From Clostridiaceae bacterium (GTDB taxonomy: Bacteria > Bacillota > Clostridia > Oscillospirales > Acutalibacteraceae): 16,676 bases of DNA. Positions 1 to 5,728 of this stretch are shown here, piece by piece (the first letter of the stretch is position 1; the number at the start of each line of letters is the position of its first letter). The position numbers and the translations under genes were made by a program. The notes below the pieces were generated by a model, which worked only from the letters and a program-made list of their open reading frames with translations, was not told where the DNA came from and did not search any database. The stretch lies in contig JAEDNG010000007.1 in the NCBI GenBank assembly GCA_016302625.1, forward strand, positions 1-16,676, written 5' to 3'.

Positions 1-263
1 GCAATATACTGATAAAACAGATAAATCACCAGCACCATGCTGCCCAAAAACAGCCTGTGAACAGCATCGTTCAAAAACCTCGGTACGGTCTCCAAATGAT
101 GCACCGTATAGACAGTGACGCCGTCTAAGCCTAAATGGATAAGCACAACGACCAGCAAGACAGAAAATGTCCTGTTAAGCGGCGTGCTCTTTCGTCCGGC
201 AGAAAAATACACACAGGCAATAAAGCCCATCACAAGAAACAACGCAATCTCCATTCTAAGCAT
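1..263 (-). CDS. N-terminal part of an integral membrane protein, runs off the left edge
   Basis: The minus strand is open from an ATG at 263 to the window edge: 87 codons with no stop. The ribosome site GGTGGTG (269-275) lies 6 bases upstream of that ATG. The visible protein starts MLRMEIALFL and has three hydrophobic stretches, roughly residues 5-19, 33-52 and 71-87, separated by short polar loops (AGRKSTPLNR; VHHLETVPRF). From memory this resembles the membrane sensor half of clostridial multi-domain signalling proteins (for example GGDEF proteins). The C-terminal part that would decide this is outside the window, so the function is unassigned. The reading frame stays open upstream of 263 for about another 30 codons, and the ATG at 263 may not be the original start (see 350-397). 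The frame is confident; the function is not. Confidence 0.6.
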   Translation of the reverse strand, partial: MLRMEIALFLVMGFIACVYFSAGRKSTPLNRTFSVLLVVVLIHLGLDGVTVYTVHHLETVPRFLNDAVHRLFLGSMVLVIYLFYQYI

Positions 264-349
264 ATAATTCACCACCTTGATTATATTATATAAGATATTC
301 TCAATTTCCGATAGGTTAAAATTAAAGGGGGTTGTGTCAATTTTATAGA

Positions 350-397
350 TTATGTATCAGATACATCTTTTTTGTATTCGAAAATAGTGTCTCTCAT
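350..397 (-). pseudogene. 15-codon ORF with strong ribosome site; probable frameshifted start of the 1-263 gene, or a leader peptide
   Basis: On the minus strand GGGAGG (405-410) sits 7 bases before an ATG at 397. Translation gives MRDTIFEYKKDVSDT and then TAA (350-352). Just before that stop, the frame used by the downstream membrane gene becomes open (first codon after its TGA is TAC) and stays open into its ATG at 263. It reads YIIYKIDTTPFNFNLSEIE and onward, which looks protein-like. A single added base near 352-358 would fuse the two into one longer N-terminus. The switch point falls in a perfect small palindrome (352-366). Either this is a real indel in the gene, a sequencing error, or an independent leader peptide. 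I infer the first two are likelier. Confidence 0.4.
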
Positions 398-436
398 ATC
401 ACAGCCTCCCGACTACTGATAGCATATCATATATTG

Positions 437-484
437 ACCTACAAAACAACAAATGATCAAGAATTTGTAGGTTTATTTTTGTTT
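437..484. repeat. Inverted repeat in the 264-557 intergenic gap, weak terminator or operator
   Basis: ACCTACAAA (437-445) is repeated inverted as TTTGTAGGT (464-472), a 9-bp stem with an 18-base loop, followed on the plus strand by TTTATTTTTG. It lies between the divergent gene starts at 397 or 263 (-) and 558 (+). No plus-strand gene lies upstream for it to terminate, so it may instead be a dyad operator in the divergent control region. The rest of the 264-557 gap holds the promoter at 495-522, the short ORF at 350-397, and a small AT-rich palindrome followed by a T-run (352-373). Confidence 0.35.
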
Positions 485-494
485 CAACTTGCTA

Positions 495-522
495 TTGCAA
501 TTTGCGTTTAATAATGTATAAT
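495..522 (+). promoter_or_regulatory. Sigma-A-type promoter for the 558-2768 operon
   Basis: TTGCAA (495-500), a 16-base spacer and a perfect TATAAT (517-522) lie 35 bases before the TTG start at 558. Transcription would begin near 529, leaving a short leader with the ribosome site GGATGTGA (543-550). Confidence 0.6.
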
Positions 523-557
523 AAAATGGTAATATATTATATGGATGTGAATTATAA

Positions 558-1304
558 TTGGATAACAGATATTATGACAGGGTAATCGGAGAAATGCAGC
601 CGTTTTTTGACGAACACGGTTTTGCCGTGCAAGACGACGGAAGCTTTAAAAACGATACGAAATCGGTAAAAATTCAGTATGACGAGCAAAGACAGATGTA
701 TACGCTGTCTGCCGCGGATATTGCCGACGGAAATATCGGAGATTATTCCGAAATTAACGCGTGGCTTTTTGACGACAGCCAGAACGCAAAGGACGCCGTG
801 TCTGTCGGGGTTGATTTTGTCGGTTCTCTGCGTAAAAACATGGGAATAAAGATTAAGCGCACAAGTACGGGAAACGACATTGAGCTTCCGTCGGTTTCAA
901 AGGGCGGCAGTATTACAATAACCGGCTTTACAAAGAAAATGCTCGACTTTTTCCCTGCCCTTAAGGAAGACTATAAAAATCACATTGCTGTGTACGGGAA
1001 TTTTCTGTACCTTAATTTCTTCGGCGAATACCTTGTGCCGCAGATTAAAGCCGTGCTTTCCTCAGGCAATAAAAAGCAGATTAAAAAGCTTTACGATTTG
1101 CTTGACGATCTGTATGTAAAGGGCGACAGAGATACGGTCAATACCATTGTGGCTTTGCTTTGCGCGGCGGCTTATAAGGATGAAAATCTTAATAAAACCG
1201 TTTGCGAAATGCTTGACAGTGATAAACACTTCCTCTCGTCCTATGTGAATTTTATGCCGATGCTGACAAAATCAAAAAAGCTGTATTCAGCTTTGATAAA
1301 ATAA
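558..1304 (+). CDS. Hypothetical cytosolic protein, first gene of the slipin operon
   Basis: A 248-residue soluble protein with no signal peptide or membrane span. The start is TTG at 558 (MDNRYYDRV): an in-frame TAA at 522 excludes any earlier start. ATG codon 13 (594) is an alternative but has GGAG too close to it. The N-terminal half (about residues 1-135) is beta-rich and acidic. The C-terminal 100 residues are predicted helical, including FLYLNFFGEYLVPQIKAVL at about 148-166 and a Leu/Lys-rich segment at about 168-188. From memory the C-terminal half recalls small helical clostridial domains of the DUF7674 kind; I am not certain. Only 24 bases separate it from the SPFH gene, so the two are surely co-transcribed. 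Nothing indicates catalysis. The function is unknown. Confidence 0.8.
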   Translation: MDNRYYDRVIGEMQPFFDEHGFAVQDDGSFKNDTKSVKIQYDEQRQMYTLSAADIADGNIGDYSEINAWLFDDSQNAKDAVSVGVDFVGSLRKNMGIKIKRTSTGNDIELPSVSKGGSITITGFTKKMLDFFPALKEDYKNHIAVYGNFLYLNFFGEYLVPQIKAVLSSGNKKQIKKLYDLLDDLYVKGDRDTVNTIVALLCAAAYKDENLNKTVCEMLDSDKHFLSSYVNFMPMLTKSKKLYSALIK

Positions 1305-1328
1305 TTTAATACTATTGGGGGATTTGTT

Positions 1329-2279
1329 ATGGAAATAATCATAGGCATTATCGTTGTGCTGTTGCTTGTTTTGCTCTTCGCAAACGTAAGAATAGTTCCG
1401 CAGGCGACGGAGTATGTTATCGAATTTTTGGGGAAATACAAAACGACATGGAGCGCGGGTCTTCATGTTAAAATTCCGCTTGTCGAAAAAATAGCTAAAA
1501 AAATTACTCTTAAAGAGCAGGTGCTCGATTCCCCTCCCCAGCCGGTTATCACAAAGGATAACGTCACCATGCAGATCGACACGGTCGTTTATTTCAGAAT
1601 TTTCGACGCAAAGCTTTACACCTACGGAGTTGTAAATCCCATAAGCGCGCTTGAAAATTTAACCGCAACAACCCTTCGTAACCTTGTAGGTGAATTGGAG
1701 CTTGACGGCACGCTTACCTCAAGAGATACGATAAACGCAAAAATGACCGCTATTCTTGACGAAGCGACCGATAAATGGGGAATGAAGGTAAACCGCGTCG
1801 AGCTTAAAAACATAATTCCGCCGGCTGAAATTCAGAACGCGATGGAAAAGCAGATGAAAGCCGAGCGCGAACGCCGCGAAACTTTATTGCAGGCTGAGGG
1901 ACATAAAGCCGCCGCCATTACCAGAGCCGAGGGGGATAAGCAGGCGATGATTTTGGCCGCCGAGGGTGAGCGCGATGCGAGAATCGCCAGAGCCGAGGGC
2001 GAGGCAAAGGCTATATTCCTTCAGAAAAAGGCGGAAGCGGACGGTATAAGGGCTATAAAGGAAGCGGGAGCCGATTCCGCGGTGCTTGAAATCAAGCGTT
2101 ACGAGGCGCTTGTTAGCATGTCAAACGGCACGGCGGCAAAGCTGATAATCCCGACCGACGCTATAAATATGGTCACAAAAAACGCGGTGTTCACAGAAAC
2201 CACCGGTCTTGGTGACATTACGGAGGAAGCGCCCAAACCCAAACCTGTAACTAAAAAGGACGAATGCTGCGAGAAGTAA
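1329..2279 (+). CDS. SPFH/band-7 (stomatin/slipin-like) membrane-anchored protein
   Basis: A 316-residue slipin. Residues 2-19 are a single N-terminal hydrophobic anchor. The SPFH domain follows at about 21-180 (RIVPQATEYVIEFLGKYKTT, then the conserved DNVTMQIDTVVYFRI and VNRVELKNIIPP). An Ala/Glu/Arg-rich helix covers about 172-255. In that helix the triplet AEG recurs at residues 189, 200, 211 and 222, an exact 11-residue period typical of a right-handed hendecad coiled coil that assembles slipin rings. The C-tail is Lys/Pro-rich and ends ECCEK. GGGGGA (1317-1322) lies 6 bases before the ATG. Family members scaffold membrane microdomains and often pair with an NfeD partner; no NfeD is present here. 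Instead the partners are a hypothetical gene upstream and a DUF2975-like membrane protein 39 bases downstream. The family call is firm; the exact role is unknown. Confidence 0.93.
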   Translation: MEIIIGIIVVLLLVLLFANVRIVPQATEYVIEFLGKYKTTWSAGLHVKIPLVEKIAKKITLKEQVLDSPPQPVITKDNVTMQIDTVVYFRIFDAKLYTYGVVNPISALENLTATTLRNLVGELELDGTLTSRDTINAKMTAILDEATDKWGMKVNRVELKNIIPPAEIQNAMEKQMKAERERRETLLQAEGHKAAAITRAEGDKQAMILAAEGERDARIARAEGEAKAIFLQKKAEADGIRAIKEAGADSAVLEIKRYEALVSMSNGTAAKLIIPTDAINMVTKNAVFTETTGLGDITEEAPKPKPVTKKDECCEK

Positions 2280-2318
2280 TTCTAAAAGGATTTATTCTAA
2301 ACACTAAGGAGCTTTCTT

Positions 2319-2768
2319 ATGTTAAATGCTCAAAAATCTGTCAAGCTCTGTATAATCCTTACCGATATATTTATTTGTGCTCTTGTTATTCTTACAGTGC
2401 TTTTGCCGTTCGGAGTATCATGGTATGTGGAAACCATGCACCGTTCCCAAACCCTGCCTGCAACCATCATGATTACCTGTTACCCGTGCGCACCGTTTCT
2501 CGGAATACTGCTTTTTATGCTCCGCAGAGTTTTAAAACGGATATTAAAAGGCGATATATTCATAAATGAAAATTCGCACGATTTAAAGATAATCACTTGC
2601 TGTTGTATTGTTATTGCGCTTATAACGCTTATAGCCGGACGGTATTATATTCCGTTTTATATCGTGGGTCTCACATTTGTATTTTTGGCTTTGATAACCT
2701 ACGCGGCAAACTCCGTATTTCTTTCGGTGTACGAAAAGAAAAACCCCGAAAACGATAATAATAATTAA
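2319..2768 (+). CDS. DUF2975-like four-helix integral membrane protein
   Basis: A 149-residue protein with four hydrophobic segments at about 9-31, 48-67, 91-108 and 112-134. Between helices 2 and 3 lies LRRVLKRILKGDIFINENS, the conserved pattern of DUF2975 proteins (basic segment, then G-D/E-x-F-x-x-E-N). The function of that family is unknown. The start is ATG 2319 with AAGGAG (2306-2311) 7 bases away. It is the third gene of the operon, 39 bases after the slipin stop, and is followed directly by a strong terminator. DUF2975 genes often sit next to a small Cro/C1-type regulator; none is present here. The proximity suggests it works with the slipin in the membrane, but that is inference. Confidence 0.75.
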   Translation: MLNAQKSVKLCIILTDIFICALVILTVLLPFGVSWYVETMHRSQTLPATIMITCYPCAPFLGILLFMLRRVLKRILKGDIFINENSHDLKIITCCCIVIALITLIAGRYYIPFYIVGLTFVFLALITYAANSVFLSVYEKKNPENDNNN

Positions 2769-2773
2769 AGCAA

Positions 2774-2817
2774 AACCGTCGGTAAAATTAAAGAACCGAC
2801 GGGTTTGTTATTTTTTT
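2774..2817. terminator. Rho-independent terminator, probably bidirectional
   Basis: CCGTCGGT (2776-2783) pairs with ACCGACGG (2795-2802) across an 11-base loop. It is followed by GTTTGTTA and seven Ts (2811-2817), so it ends the plus-strand slipin operon. On the minus strand the same stem is followed by TTTTGC, so it can also end the converging copper operon, whose last stop codon is at 2822. Confidence 0.85.
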
Positions 2818-2821
2818 GCGC

Positions 2822-3019
2822 TTAAGATACGGACGGTGTAAAGCCTAAATCCTCGAGTTCTGAGAGCGCGGTTTTAAGGCAGTGCTCACAGCCGTCGACC
2901 GTAACGGTTTTGTTCTCGAGCGAAACCGTGAATTTTAAGCCGGCACTGTCAAGAGCCTTTGTTATGCGCCTTACGCAGGCGTCGCAGTGCATATCGGGTA
3001 CTAAGATTTTTCTTTCCAT
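2822..3019 (-). CDS. copZ: CopZ-like copper chaperone (HMA domain)
   Basis: A 65-residue heavy-metal-associated domain. It carries the metal site MHCDAC (Cys12, Cys15) in the usual first loop, and ends with ELEDLGFTP, the last strand of the ferredoxin-like fold. The length matches the CopZ/Atx1 family (65-70). It would carry Cu(I) in the cytosol and exchange it with CopA and CsoR. It is the last gene of copA-csoR-copZ, 10 bases after the csoR stop, with AGGA 7 bases before its ATG. Oddly, there is a second CxxC (CEHC, Cys44 and Cys47) in the loop before the last helix, which standard CopZ lacks. This could bind a second metal or form a disulfide. The family assignment is confident. Confidence 0.9.
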   Translation of the reverse strand: MERKILVPDMHCDACVRRITKALDSAGLKFTVSLENKTVTVDGCEHCLKTALSELEDLGFTPSVS

Positions 3020-3029
3020 TTTTAATTCC

Positions 3030-3329
3030 TCATTTCATAAGCTTTTGGAGCGTGACGACCAGCTCGTCAATAACCGAATCGTCGCCGTTCCTTATATTTT
3101 CAGCCACACAGGTGTGCAAGTGGCATGAAAGTAATTCTTTATTAAAAGCGTTAAGCGCCGCCGAGACCGCCGAGACCTGAATTAAAATATCGGTGCAGTA
3201 GGCGTCGTTTTCGAGCATGCTTTTAATTCCCCTGACCTGCCCCTCGATACGGTTAAGCCGGTTTATAAGTGCGCGGTATTCCGTTTCCTCGCGGTGCTTG
3301 CGCTTTTTTTGACACTGACATTCATTCAT
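3030..3329 (-). CDS. csoR: CsoR family copper-sensing transcriptional repressor
   Basis: A 99-residue all-helical CsoR/RcnR/FrmR family protein (old DUF156). The core LINRLNRIEGQVRGIKSML (21-39) is the family signature. The copper ligands are Cys45, His70 and Cys74. Their spacing (25 and 4) equals Cys36-His61-Cys65 of the Mycobacterium tuberculosis CsoR, so it should sense Cu(I) rather than nickel or formaldehyde. Apo-protein binds the operator at 5580-5596 and copper releases it. Its ATG overlaps the copA stop as ATGA (3326-3329), so translation is coupled to copA. That makes the regulator a mid-operon gene under its own control. The N-terminus MNECQCQKKRKH adds an unusual Cys-x-Cys and His tail of possible metal-binding use. 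Confidence 0.94.
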   Translation of the reverse strand: MNECQCQKKRKHREETEYRALINRLNRIEGQVRGIKSMLENDAYCTDILIQVSAVSAALNAFNKELLSCHLHTCVAENIRNGDDSVIDELVVTLQKLMK

Positions 3330-5548
3330 AGCTTCTTACCTCTCAGTCTGAGAGCGTTTCCCACAACAAAAACCGAGCTTAGCGACATTGCAAGTCCCGC
3401 TATCATCGGGTTTAAAAGCGGTCCGCCGAAAGCGTAAAGCAATCCCGCCGCAATAGGTATGCAGACCGTGTTATAGCAAAACGCCCAAAACAGATTTTCC
3501 TTAATATTTGTTAGTGTGAGGCGGCTTAGGCGTATAGCGCGCGGAACGTCGTTAGGGTCGCTTTTCATAAGCACGATATCCGCCGACTCAATCGCAATAT
3601 CACTGCCGTTGCCGACCGCACAGCCTATGTCCGCCTCGGCAAGAGCGGGCGCGTCGTTTATGCCGTCGCCCACCATCATGACCGTGCCGTATTTTTTGCG
3701 GATTTCCGCTGTAATTTCCGCCTTTTGTTCGGGCAGTACCTCGGAATAGATTTCGTCCGCTCCGACGCTTTTGCCGATATAATCGGCGCAGGCCTTGTTG
3801 TCACCCGACAGAATAACGGTTTTAACACCTAATTTTTTAAGCTTTAAAAAAGCCTTAGCCGAGGTTTCCTTAACCCTATCCGCCACGGCGATTACCCCCG
3901 CCGCTTTGCCGGCTATGCTTACGAAAATAAGGGATTTCCCCTCAGCGGAAAGACGATTTGCCTCGTCGGTATAGCCGGAAATATCAACTCCGTTTTCTGT
4001 AAGGAACGCGGCACTGCCTAAAAGTATTCCGTTTTCCCCTATTTTGCAGCTGATACCCTTGCCGGAAATATTTTGGGTGCTTTCCGGACGGTTTTTAATT
4101 TCAAAGCCGTTTTCTTTAGCGTATTCGGTAACCGCTTTGGCAAGAGGATGCTGTGAGACCGATTCAACCGCGGCGGCTGTTTCAAGCAAAAGCCTTTTAT
4201 CGGTCGAGATAATATCGGTTACGGTCGGTTTTCCGACGGTGATTGTGCCTGTTTTATCGAAAATAACCGCTTTAACCTTGTGTGTGATTTCAAGAATTTC
4301 ACCGTTGCGGATTAAAATTCCGTTTGACGCTCCGAGCCCCGTACCCACCATTACGGCGGTCGGGGTCGCAAGCCCTAAGGCGCAGGGACAGGCGATTACA
4401 AGCACGCTTGTAAATACTTTCAGCGCAAAGGAAATATCCTTTCCTGCAATCAGCCATATCACAGCCGATATTACGGCGATGGCTATTACCGCCGGAACGA
4501 AAACTCCGGCTACCTTATCGGCGGTTTTTGAAATGGGAGCTTTTTTATTCTGAGCGTCCTCGACGAATTTGATTATTTTCGCAAGCGCGGTATCGCCGCC
4601 GACGCGCGTCACCTTAATGTAAATTACCCCGTTCAAATTAATACTGCCTCCGATAACCGCGCTCCCGACGCTTTTTTCAACCGGTATGCTCTCACCCGTG
4701 AGCATTGACTCATCCGCGCCGGAATTCCCTTTTGTAACAATTCCGTCAAGCGGAATTTTTGCTCCCGGCTTTACTATAAGGGTTTCTCCAACGCCAACTT
4801 CGGCGGTCGGCACGGTATATTCCTTATCTCCGCGCAGTACCTGTGCGTTATCCGGAGTAAGCTCCATAAGCTTTTTCACCGCCGACGCGGTTTTGCGCAT
4901 GCTCCTTTGCTCAAGGTGTTTGCCAAGCGCCACAAGGGTTATCACGACCGCCACGCTTTCGTAATAAAGGTTATGCACAGCGTGGTGGTCGTAAGGTATC
5001 ATATATGTCATTACAACGCTGAATATAAAGGACGCTCCCGCACCCACGGCGACCAGCGAATCCATATTCGGATGTCCCCGCAAAAGCAGAGGAATACCCG
5101 AAACAAAGAATTTTCTGCCCAAAAACAGCACGGGAATACAGAGTAAAAGCTGAGTTAAGGCAAAATCGAAGGGCGAGGAATTCATATTCATAAAAAACGG
5201 AACGGGCAGCTTATCGTAAAGCATCTGTCCCATTGAAATATAAAGAAGCACCGCCGACAGCACCGCCGAAATTACAAGCGGAGCAAGACCGCTGTTTTCT
5301 TTTTTGCCCGGTTGCTTTTTTATTTCTTCACGCGGCTTGTCCGGGGTTATCCCAAAGCCCGCTTTTTCGACGACCCTTATAAAATCCACTTCTCCGGTCT
5401 TAGTCTCGTCAAAGCAGACGGTCATTTTTTCGGTTATCAGATTTACCTCACAGCTTTCGACCCCGTCAAGCCTTGATACGACCCTCTGCACCGAGCTTGA
5501 ACACGCCGCGCAGGACATACCGCTTATTATATATTGTTCTTCAGTCAT
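3326..5548 (-). CDS. copA: Cu(I)-exporting P1B-type ATPase CopA
   Basis: A 740-residue copper pump that moves cytosolic Cu(I) out across the membrane with ATP. In order: an N-terminal HMA domain with GMSCAAC (Cys13, Cys16); eight membrane helices; the actuator loop TGES (284-287); ACPCALGLATP in helix 6 (Cys387, Cys389); the phosphorylation site DKTGT (Asp431); SQHPLA in the nucleotide domain (His467); and GDGINDAP (627-634). Tyr692-Asn693 in helix 7 and MSLSS (721-725) in helix 8 complete the Cu(I)-specific P1B-1 ligand set. The length fits enzymes with a single metal-binding domain. The start is ATG 5548, preceded by GGGAGG at 6 bases. It leads the copA-csoR-copZ operon and is driven by the promoter at 5575-5603. 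Confidence 0.97.
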   Translation of the reverse strand: MTEEQYIISGMSCAACSSSVQRVVSRLDGVESCEVNLITEKMTVCFDETKTGEVDFIRVVEKAGFGITPDKPREEIKKQPGKKENSGLAPLVISAVLSAVLLYISMGQMLYDKLPVPFFMNMNSSPFDFALTQLLLCIPVLFLGRKFFVSGIPLLLRGHPNMDSLVAVGAGASFIFSVVMTYMIPYDHHAVHNLYYESVAVVITLVALGKHLEQRSMRKTASAVKKLMELTPDNAQVLRGDKEYTVPTAEVGVGETLIVKPGAKIPLDGIVTKGNSGADESMLTGESIPVEKSVGSAVIGGSINLNGVIYIKVTRVGGDTALAKIIKFVEDAQNKKAPISKTADKVAGVFVPAVIAIAVISAVIWLIAGKDISFALKVFTSVLVIACPCALGLATPTAVMVGTGLGASNGILIRNGEILEITHKVKAVIFDKTGTITVGKPTVTDIISTDKRLLLETAAAVESVSQHPLAKAVTEYAKENGFEIKNRPESTQNISGKGISCKIGENGILLGSAAFLTENGVDISGYTDEANRLSAEGKSLIFVSIAGKAAGVIAVADRVKETSAKAFLKLKKLGVKTVILSGDNKACADYIGKSVGADEIYSEVLPEQKAEITAEIRKKYGTVMMVGDGINDAPALAEADIGCAVGNGSDIAIESADIVLMKSDPNDVPRAIRLSRLTLTNIKENLFWAFCYNTVCIPIAAGLLYAFGGPLLNPMIAGLAMSLSSVFVVGNALRLRGKKL

Positions 5549-5574
5549 TTTGTTCCTCCCTAATTGTTTTTTAT

Positions 5575-5603
5575 ATTATATACCCTACGGGGGTATTTGT
5601 CAA
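5575..5603 (-). promoter_or_regulatory. Copper operon promoter with CsoR operator filling its spacer
   Basis: On the minus strand TTGACA (5598-5603), exactly 17 bases and TATAAT (5575-5580) form a perfect sigma-A consensus. The spacer is the GC-rich pseudo-palindrome read on the plus strand as TACCCTACGGGGGTAT (5581-5596). This matches the established CsoR operator pattern (TACCC/GGGTA half sites around a G-run, as at Bacillus subtilis copZA). A tetramer bound here would block RNA polymerase directly. A strong core promoter that is normally shut would give high expression once copper removes CsoR. Confidence 0.93.
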
Positions 5604-5674
5604 GCTAATAACTTATTATTTATTGTGTGAAAAAAGCGGCTTTGTATGCTGTTTTTGCGTTTAATTAATTTACA

Positions 5675-5703
5675 TTGCAATAAAAAGGTTTTTGTGTTAC
5701 AAT
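5675..5703 (+). promoter_or_regulatory. Promoter for cardiolipin synthase
   Basis: TTGCAA (5675-5680), a 17-base spacer and TACAAT (5698-5703). The -10 box overlaps the ATG at 5702, so that ATG cannot be in the mRNA. The real start must lie downstream, at 5729. Confidence 0.7.
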
Positions 5704-5728
5704 GTTCTTGAAAATGTGGGGTGATACA

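Noticed and set aside
335..340. TTGACA on the minus strand as the -35 box for the left-edge membrane gene
   Set aside because: The nearest good -10 (TATAAT, 285-290) is 44 bases away, far from the 16-18 needed. The box lies inside the open bridge frame and is probably coding.
376..397. Programmed -1 frameshift on the A6G run in the 15-codon ORF
   Set aside because: Slipping there leads to an immediate TGA in the new frame. The change of frame would have to occur later, where no slippery sequence exists.
2264..2569. 101-codon frame overlapping the DUF2975-like gene
   Set aside because: It starts inside the slipin 3' end in another frame, and the 149-residue frame has the proper ribosome site and membrane helices.
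4044..4553. 169-codon open frame on the plus strand
   Set aside because: It is antisense within copA, whose motifs are intact, and it has low-complexity composition and no ribosome site. It is a shadow frame.
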